Shown here: positions 5,294-8,593 of the stretch, one piece after another
How positions within the stretch are numbered: position 1 is the stretch's first letter
Layout of the letters: every line of letters starts with the position of its first letter
NCBI GenBank assembly: GCA_964461035.1
Contig: CAYWRI010000033.1
Span: 1 to 8,593, forward strand
Length of the DNA: 8,593 nt
Direction: 5' to 3'
DNA from: CAYZNE01 sp964461035
Lineage (GTDB): Archaea; Nanobdellota; Nanobdellia; Woesearchaeales; CAYZNE01
Notes under the pieces: model-generated
The model's database searches: none
The model's input: the letters and a program-made list of their open reading frames with translations, nothing else
Told to the model about the DNA's origin: nothing
Translations under genes and position numbers: made by a program

Positions 5294-5878
5294 ATGAAAA
5301 GAAAAATAACTCTCGTAATTTTTTTAATTATATTAATTGGTTTCATTATTGTAATAACTAATGAGCAAAATGAAAGACAAACCCCTCTTGTTTGTTCTGA
5401 ATATAGTTCTGAATGTGTCAATTTTGCTGTTGAAACGAACAATGCGTCTATTTGTTCAAATTTTAATGATAGTTTTAGACAAAGTACGTGTGTGAGTTCA
5501 ATTGCTGTAAATACTAGCAATAGTTCTCTATGTGAACAAGTAACTCACGGGTTTGGAGTAAAAAGTTCTTGTTACTTGCGTGTTGCCAGAAGCAGTCATA
5601 ACTTTTCATTATGTGATAATATTGAAGAAATAGCGTATTTAGTTGGTTGTTTAGAAGCAAAGGCGATATTTGAAGATAGTTATGCTATTTGTTATTCAAT
5701 AGAGCACCTCAATGATTCATTTTTTTCAAAGATATCAAATAAAGATTATTATCAAGAAAGATGTCTAAAAACCTTTTTTAAAACCAAGGATATGAATTAT
5801 TGTACAGCAATTTTAAATGATACGCTTAATCAATTATGTAATATTTCTGTTAATTATGTTGAACCAAGATATAAATAG
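5294..5878 (+). CDS. Membrane-anchored, secreted Cys-rich repeat protein
   Basis: A 194-residue protein with a basic start (MKRK), one hydrophobic segment (5-21) acting as signal anchor, and an extracellular region with 12 cysteines (34, 41, 54, 66, 80, 93, 107, 119, 133, 157, 170, 182). They form six consecutive pairs. Units 2, 3, 4 and 6 have 11-12 residues between paired cysteines; unit 1 is short (6) and unit 5 is expanded (23). Units 2-4 share the lead-in Asn-x-Ser-(I/L)-Cys, and units 1-4 have an Ala-containing segment after the second cysteine. This suggests helical hairpins each locked by a disulfide. Eight Asn-x-Ser/Thr sequons (N50, N58, N73, N76, N103, N140, N175, N183) predict heavy N-glycosylation. 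The start follows a leaderless promoter. I do not recognise a named domain; the context suggests a cell-surface role. Confidence 0.75.
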   Translation: MKRKITLVIFLIILIGFIIVITNEQNERQTPLVCSEYSSECVNFAVETNNASICSNFNDSFRQSTCVSSIAVNTSNSSLCEQVTHGFGVKSSCYLRVARSSHNFSLCDNIEEIAYLVGCLEAKAIFEDSYAICYSIEHLNDSFFSKISNKDYYQERCLKTFFKTKDMNYCTAILNDTLNQLCNISVNYVEPRYK

Positions 5879-5908
5879 AATTAAATATTAGTAGAACTTT
5901 AGAAATTG

Positions 5909-5934
5909 TCTTTTCCTTTTTAAAGAAAAAATGT
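5909..5934. terminator. Bidirectional T-rich terminator between convergent genes
   Basis: The plus strand reads TTTTCCTTTTT (5911-5921), and the minus strand reads CATTTTTTCTTTA over 5934-5922. Each strand therefore presents a T-rich archaeal terminator to the gene converging on it: the Cys-rich protein from the left and the nucleotidase from the right. Confidence 0.5.
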
Positions 5935-5974
5935 TCCTTTAGTGCAACGTTTAGCGAAGTCAAAATTCGAAGAG

Positions 5975-6556
5975 TTATTTTGTACGCATAGAAATCCAAT
6001 TATACAGTTTTAATCCTAAAGAGTTTTTCTCCCGTAATGTATTTCTCCATTCTAAACATTCTTCATAAGACATTTCTGCCAAGGTTTTATTACTATCTTT
6101 AGGTATAATTAAAGTTAGTTTTGACCAAAGATGATCTTGCATATGTCCTCTTTCAGTTTCAGCAATACTTTCTCTTACATGTGAAATAAAATATTGTGGT
6201 TCATTGAGTTCTTCATCCATATATGCAAGACATTCTCTAAATTCACAAGTTCTTAATTTTCCTTTTACAAGATTCAAAATTCCTTCTGTTCCAATTGTTT
6301 CCAAAGTAAAATTTACAAAAGTTCTAAGAAAACCATTTATGCAATCAATATAAAATCCCGCATCAACGACAATAGTTGGTTTTCTAATTTGTTTATATGC
6401 TTGATTCATTTTATATTGTGCTATTTCTTGAACATCACTAGAACGAGGTTCAGTTAAATCAATAGATTTTTGAATAATTGAAATATTATATGGTTTTAAA
6501 TCTGTACTAATAGATTCAACTTTTCCTTTATTTGTTGTAACAAAATAAATGTTCAT
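5975..6556 (-). CDS. Ham1/RdgB-like non-canonical purine NTP pyrophosphatase, divergent
   Basis: A 193-residue cytoplasmic protein of the ITPase fold. The family hydrolyses ITP/XTP to the monophosphate plus pyrophosphate, cleaning the nucleotide pool. Family marks are MNIYFVTTNKGKVES (TxNxGK motif, Lys12), a Glu36 then VQEIAQYK stretch, VVDAGFYID at 63-71, GTEGILNLVKG, and IPKDSNKTLAEMSYEE at 151-166. Several conserved positions are altered. The acidic pair before Ser/Thr/Ala-Gly is reduced to Val64-Asp65, the usual PGxY/F segment is FLRTF, and the GYDPxF and SHR motifs near the C terminus are missing, with DHLWSKL and EWRNTL in their places. It may belong to a Ham1-like subfamily with different substrate preference. 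Start: 20 more codons are open upstream (ATG at 6616), but family alignment and a TATA-like element about 25 bases before 6556 favour this leaderless start. Confidence 0.75.
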   Translation of the reverse strand: MNIYFVTTNKGKVESISTDLKPYNISIIQKSIDLTEPRSSDVQEIAQYKMNQAYKQIRKPTIVVDAGFYIDCINGFLRTFVNFTLETIGTEGILNLVKGKLRTCEFRECLAYMDEELNEPQYFISHVRESIAETERGHMQDHLWSKLTLIIPKDSNKTLAEMSYEECLEWRNTLREKNSLGLKLYNWISMRTK

Positions 6557-6578
6557 ATACTTATAAAATAAAGACCTA

Positions 6579-6590
6579 CATATAGATTTA
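6579..6590 (-). promoter_or_regulatory. Candidate TATA element of the nucleotidase gene (leaderless)
   Basis: On the minus strand TAAATCTATATG runs 6590-6579; its centre is about 28 bases before the ATG at 6556. No Shine-Dalgarno precedes that ATG. It nearly repeats the element at 1825-1836 before the third pilin gene. It argues against the upstream ATG at 6616, which would lie before the promoter. Confidence 0.5.
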
Positions 6591-6619
6591 ACGAGAAATT
6601 TAATCAGGTGTAACATATA

Positions 6620-6640
6620 TTAAAAGAAAAAAATAAAAAG
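6620..6640 (-). terminator. T-rich terminator of the TrmB-family gene
   Basis: On the minus strand, 7 bases after the stop codon at 6648-6650, the sequence runs TCTTTTTATTTTTTTC then TTTTA. It is a stemless T-rich tract typical of archaeal termination and separates trmB from the nucleotidase. Confidence 0.6.
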
Positions 6641-6647
6641 ATTTTTT

Positions 6648-7457
6648 TTAATCAAGTTTTACTGGTTTAAGATGAGTCCAGGCAACATCGAACAAATCCT
6701 CAACTGCATTAGCAAAGAATGGTGTGTTTATCCATATTCCGACATCGTAGTTAGGATGCACTTCTTTATCATCCATTACCATAAAAATAATTTCTTTCTT
6801 GTCAACAATGATAAATCTTGCTTTATTCTTTGTACTTCTAACTTCGGCAATACCTTTTAACAATTTAACTTCTTTTTCATTCTTCTTTGTTATCGGTGCA
6901 ACAATTCTAATTTTAACACCGCGCTTTTTAATTTGTTCAAAGACAGGATTTAACGAACCTATTTTTCTAATAAGGCCTTCTTCCGTAGTCATTATAGTTA
7001 CTGATTTTTCAGCACCTCTAATCACAAGTTCAAAGTGATTAAACAGATTATGTCTTCCTTTAACTGAACCTGAAAGATCTGAGGGTTCTACAAGATCAAT
7101 GCCTTGCGTATGAAGTGAATTAAGTTCAGTAACAACATCTGTATCTTTTAAGTCTTCTAGCCTTTTTATTTTAAAATCACTATCTTTTTTAATATTTTTT
7201 TTAACTCTTTCTAAAACTTCTTTTGGAGGAACCGCAAGATATTTTATTGGTTTACCAAGTTTCATAACAACAAAACCTTTTTTCTCAAGGCTTTCTAATA
7301 TGTCATAAGCTCTTGATCTTGGAACATTTGCTATATCGCTTAGTTCTCCGGCTGTAGAAACACCTCTTGATAATATTGCAGTCCATATTCTTACTTCGTA
7401 GAGATTTAATCCAAAAAATCTCCTCAATCTGCTTAGAAAGTCATCTTTTACAATCAT
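6648..7457 (-). CDS. TrmB-family transcriptional regulator
   Basis: A 269-residue cytoplasmic DNA-binding protein. Residues 15-75 are a TrmB-type winged helix-turn-helix: GLNLYEVRIWTAIL, then STAGELSDIANVPRSRAYDIL with PRSRAYD in the recognition helix, then LEKKGFVV and a wing with KPIKYLAVPP. A charged helical linker (80-115), probably a dimerisation coiled coil, follows. Residues 135-265 form a PLD-like C-terminal domain found in many archaeal TrmB homologues: a KARFIIVDKKEIIF strand pair, EVHPNYDVGIWINTPFFA, and a final VEDLFDVAW helix. There is no recognisable sugar-binding domain as in the founding TrmB, so the effector cannot be named. AGGTG at 7462-7466 supports the ATG; the frame stays open upstream but holds no other start codon. 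The promoter carries inverted repeats that suggest autoregulation. The product's other targets are unknown. Confidence 0.85.
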   Translation of the reverse strand: MIVKDDFLSRLRRFFGLNLYEVRIWTAILSRGVSTAGELSDIANVPRSRAYDILESLEKKGFVVMKLGKPIKYLAVPPKEVLERVKKNIKKDSDFKIKRLEDLKDTDVVTELNSLHTQGIDLVEPSDLSGSVKGRHNLFNHFELVIRGAEKSVTIMTTEEGLIRKIGSLNPVFEQIKKRGVKIRIVAPITKKNEKEVKLLKGIAEVRSTKNKARFIIVDKKEIIFMVMDDKEVHPNYDVGIWINTPFFANAVEDLFDVAWTHLKPVKLD

Positions 7458-7461
7458 TTTA

Positions 7462-7497
7462 CACCTAACCCCCGTGTTAGAGGATACACATCCCTCT
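7462..7497 (-). promoter_or_regulatory. Shine-Dalgarno of trmB inside a pair of short hairpins
   Basis: AGGTG (7466-7462, minus) is the ribosome-binding site. Just upstream CTAAC (7480-7476) pairs with GTTAG (7469-7465) across a 6-base loop, reaching into the AG of the Shine-Dalgarno. A second stem, AGAGGGAT (7497-7490) with ATCCTCT (7485-7479), has one bulged base and a 4-base loop and overlaps the first stem by two bases, so they partly exclude each other. The site itself is clear; a regulatory role for the stems is inference. Confidence 0.45.
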
Positions 7498-7509
7498 TTT
7501 TTTTAACTC

Positions 7510-7536
7510 TGTGAAATACAAAATAAAAAATTCACA
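7510..7536 (-). repeat. 6-bp inverted repeat in the trmB leader
   Basis: TGTGAA (7510-7515) and TTCACA (7531-7536) are reverse complements separated by 15 A-rich bases. They lie inside the predicted trmB leader. Their TGTGA core also occurs in the longer inverted repeat at 7607-7640. This may be chance in AT-rich DNA. Confidence 0.35.
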
Positions 7537-7543
7537 CCCTTTT

Positions 7544-7565
7544 TTCTAAACTGTTAAGTTTAGAA
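7544..7565 (-). promoter_or_regulatory. Perfect 9-bp inverted repeat at the trmB transcription start (likely operator)
   Basis: TTCTAAACT (7544-7552) and AGTTTAGAA (7557-7565) are exact reverse complements with a 4-base centre, GTTA. The predicted transcription start of trmB (about 25 bases downstream of the TATA centre at 7592) is near 7567, so the palindrome would cover the first transcribed bases. A dimeric winged-helix regulator bound here would block polymerase. Autorepression by the TrmB-family product is the simplest reading; an RNA hairpin is the alternative. Confidence 0.55.
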
Positions 7566-7588
7566 TATATCCATGTAAGAACTACTAC

Positions 7589-7603
7589 TATATATAGGTT
7601 TCG
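7589..7603 (-). promoter_or_regulatory. BRE/TATA promoter of the TrmB-family gene
   Basis: On the minus strand CGAAACC (7603-7597) is followed by TATATATA (7596-7589), a textbook archaeal promoter core with the same CGAAAC element seen before trpS and before 3367. Transcription should start near 7567, giving a leader of about 110 bases, far longer than for the leaderless neighbours. Confidence 0.75.
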
Positions 7604-7606
7604 GTT

Positions 7607-7640
7607 TTTTGTGATTATATAATAGTTATACATCACAAAA
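7607..7640. promoter_or_regulatory. 9-bp inverted repeat just upstream of the trmB promoter (possible operator)
   Basis: TTTTGTGAT (7607-7615) and ATCACAAAA (7632-7640) are exact reverse complements separated by 16 A/T-rich bases. The outer flanks carry CGG on both sides with slightly different spacing. It lies a few bases upstream of the BRE of trmB on the minus strand, where an activator or second repressor site could sit. No T tract follows in the minus direction, which speaks against a terminator of the radical SAM gene. Confidence 0.45.
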
Positions 7641-7681
7641 CGGTAGTTATTTTGGTGTTTTTATGTTTAATACTACATAAT

Positions 7682-8308
7682 TTACATCTTAATATATTTT
7701 CTGAATTTTAGATTGTTTTCTTTTAATCCGCATTTTTTAATAAAATTTAAAGCATTCGCTCTTTTGAAATTTCGGAATTCAATAAAGCTTACATAAGTCT
7801 TTAATCCTATTATGTTACAATCTTGAATAAATTTTACAATAGATTCAAATGGGTTTTCATAGTCAGAATGATGCAAATTATTATATTCTTTGTTTGAAAT
7901 AGCATTTAAAGAAATTGAAACTATCTTAAAACCTGCTTTTTTTAATTCGTTAGGAATTTCTTTTCTTTCTGGATAAATTAAATATGCTTGACCATTTGTA
8001 TTTAATCTTAGCGGAATATCATACTTTTCTCTTAGTGCTTTTGCAGAGTTTAATAAAGTATCCAGGTATAGAGTTGGCTCTCCAAGACCGCAAAAAATTA
8101 ATTCATTAACTTTTGCAGTTATTTCTGTGCCAACCGAATTTACTATTTCTTCAATCGTTGGCACTTTTTCCAGAAACAATTCAGTTGATGATAACAATTC
8201 AAGTTCTGGCTTATCACAAAAAACACAGTGATTTGTGCACTCAAAATTTTTTATTATATTAATATGTAATTTAGATAAATCATTATTATAATAGTACGCT
8301 ATTGCCAT
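7682..8308 (-). CDS. Radical SAM protein, TatD-associated type
   Basis: A 208-residue cytoplasmic iron-sulfur enzyme. Residues 24-31 (CTNHCVFC) are the CX3CX2C cluster ligands Cys24, Cys28 and Cys31. FCGLGEP (72-78) is the SAM-binding GEP motif; RLNTNGQA (101-108) and VSISLNA (130-136) are strands typical of the small TatD-associated radical SAM family, as is the YYYNNDLSKLHINI lead-in. The length fits that family and no extra cluster domain follows. The reaction is unknown; in this family the gene often neighbours a TatD-type nuclease, which is not visible here. The start is placed at 8308 by family alignment; an in-frame ATG at 8353 would add 15 residues and lengthen the overlap with the upstream gene from 23 to 68 bases. 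Neither start has a good Shine-Dalgarno. Confidence 0.8.
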   Translation of the reverse strand: MAIAYYYNNDLSKLHINIIKNFECTNHCVFCDKPELELLSSTELFLEKVPTIEEIVNSVGTEITAKVNELIFCGLGEPTLYLDTLLNSAKALREKYDIPLRLNTNGQAYLIYPERKEIPNELKKAGFKIVSISLNAISNKEYNNLHHSDYENPFESIVKFIQDCNIIGLKTYVSFIEFRNFKRANALNFIKKCGLKENNLKFRKYIKM

Positions 8309-8593
8309 TTTCTTGTTTAATAAAAATCGTTTGTATTGAAAGTTTTCCCGCATTTAACCAATCATAAAGTTTGATTGCATAAGCACAGGTATTTAAAATA
8401 CATAAATAGGAATCAATCTCTGGTTTAACTAATTTTCTATTTATTCCAATTCTTGTTTCTTGCAAAGTATCTGTTGTTGCTATATCAACCATTTCTAGAG
8501 AATCTGTTTTGGGAGTTAAATTAATAATTTCATGATAATCAGAATCAGAAAAGTTTTGTAAAGTATGATAAATGTAGATTCTTCCCAAGTCTG
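8286..8593 (-). CDS. Unrecognised protein, C-terminal part (cut by window edge)
   Basis: An open frame enters from the right edge (codon GAC at 8589-8591) and runs 101 complete codons to a stop at 8286-8288. The visible part includes GRIYIYHTLQNF, then IATTDTLQETRIGINRK, then SYLCILNTCAYAIKLYDWL, and ends in a less ordered tail, KQENGNSVLL. It is a mixed soluble sequence without membrane segments, with two close cysteines in CILNTC. I cannot assign it to a family. The in-frame TTG at 8586-8588 is very near the edge and has no visible ribosome-binding site, so the gene more likely starts outside the window. Its 3' end overlaps the radical SAM start by 23 bases on the same strand, indicating co-transcription. 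A role linked to the radical SAM enzyme is possible but unsupported. Confidence 0.6.
   Translation of the reverse strand, partial: DLGRIYIYHTLQNFSDSDYHEIINLTPKTDSLEMVDIATTDTLQETRIGINRKLVKPEIDSYLCILNTCAYAIKLYDWLNAGKLSIQTIFIKQENGNSVLL

Noticed and set aside
5263..5520. Minus-strand open frame of 85 codons over the start of the Cys-rich gene
   Set aside because: It overlaps the promoter and signal anchor of a gene with a clear repeat architecture.
6557..6616. 20-codon N-terminal extension of the nucleotidase
   Set aside because: The ITPase fold begins at MNIYFVTTNKGK; the extension would start upstream of the only TATA-like element and has no ribosome-binding site.
6672..7038. Two plus-strand open frames (6672-6860 and 6799-7038) inside trmB
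   Set aside because: Both are shadows of the TrmB-family coding sequence.
7510..7640. TGTGA...TCACA pairs resembling a bacterial CRP site
   Set aside because: The half-site spacings (15-16 or more bases) do not fit the CRP dimer site, and an archaeon would not be expected to use it.
8309..8353. 15-codon extension of the radical SAM protein to the ATG at 8353
   Set aside because: Family members begin close to the YYYNN segment, and the longer form would overlap the upstream gene by 68 bases; kept only as an alternative.
1..8593. tRNA, rRNA, CRISPR arrays, insertion sequences, integrase or attachment sites
   Set aside because: All gaps between genes were read on both strands; none shows a cloverleaf, regularly spaced repeats, transposase fragments or terminal inverted repeats.

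Overview
The window is AT-rich archaeal DNA, probably from a DPANN lineage of the Woesearchaeota/Pacearchaeota type. Archaeal assignment rests on direct evidence: an archaeal/eukaryotic-type tryptophanyl-tRNA synthetase, a short archaeal-type triosephosphate isomerase, a TrmB-family regulator, BRE/TATA promoters (several placed for leaderless transcripts), GGTGA-type Shine-Dalgarno sites, T-rich terminators and type IV pilin-like N termini. The DPANN placement is inference from the style of the surface proteins.

Layout. (1) 1-391, minus: 5' part of trpS. (2) 583-2392, plus: a surface-protein block with two tandem paralogous pilin-like proteins, a small two-TM protein, and a third pilin-like protein behind its own weak promoter. 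All three pilins begin with the same KA(S/G)MQLSINM segment, conserved almost base for base. (3) 2394-3074, minus: tpiA, convergent with the pilin block with one base between stop codons. (4) 3367-5170, plus: a tight operon of three paralogous five-TM proteins of unknown function, driven by a strong leaderless-type promoter. (5) 5294-5878, plus: a membrane-anchored, secreted Cys-rich protein of about six two-cysteine units with eight N-glycosylation sequons, also leaderless. (6) 5975-6556, minus: a divergent Ham1/ITPase-like nucleotidase. (7) 6648-7457, minus: a TrmB-family regulator whose promoter and roughly 110-nt leader carry several inverted repeats. (8) 7682-8593, minus: a TatD-associated-type radical SAM protein overlapping the 3' end of an unrecognised gene cut by the window edge.

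How the genes may work together. Housekeeping genes (trpS, tpiA, the nucleotidase) flank a run of cell-surface genes. The pilin block, the three-paralog membrane operon and the Cys-rich protein have no function that can be named from sequence. They are the best candidates for an undescribed surface apparatus, but that they act together is a guess from proximity. No tRNA, rRNA, CRISPR array or insertion sequence was seen.
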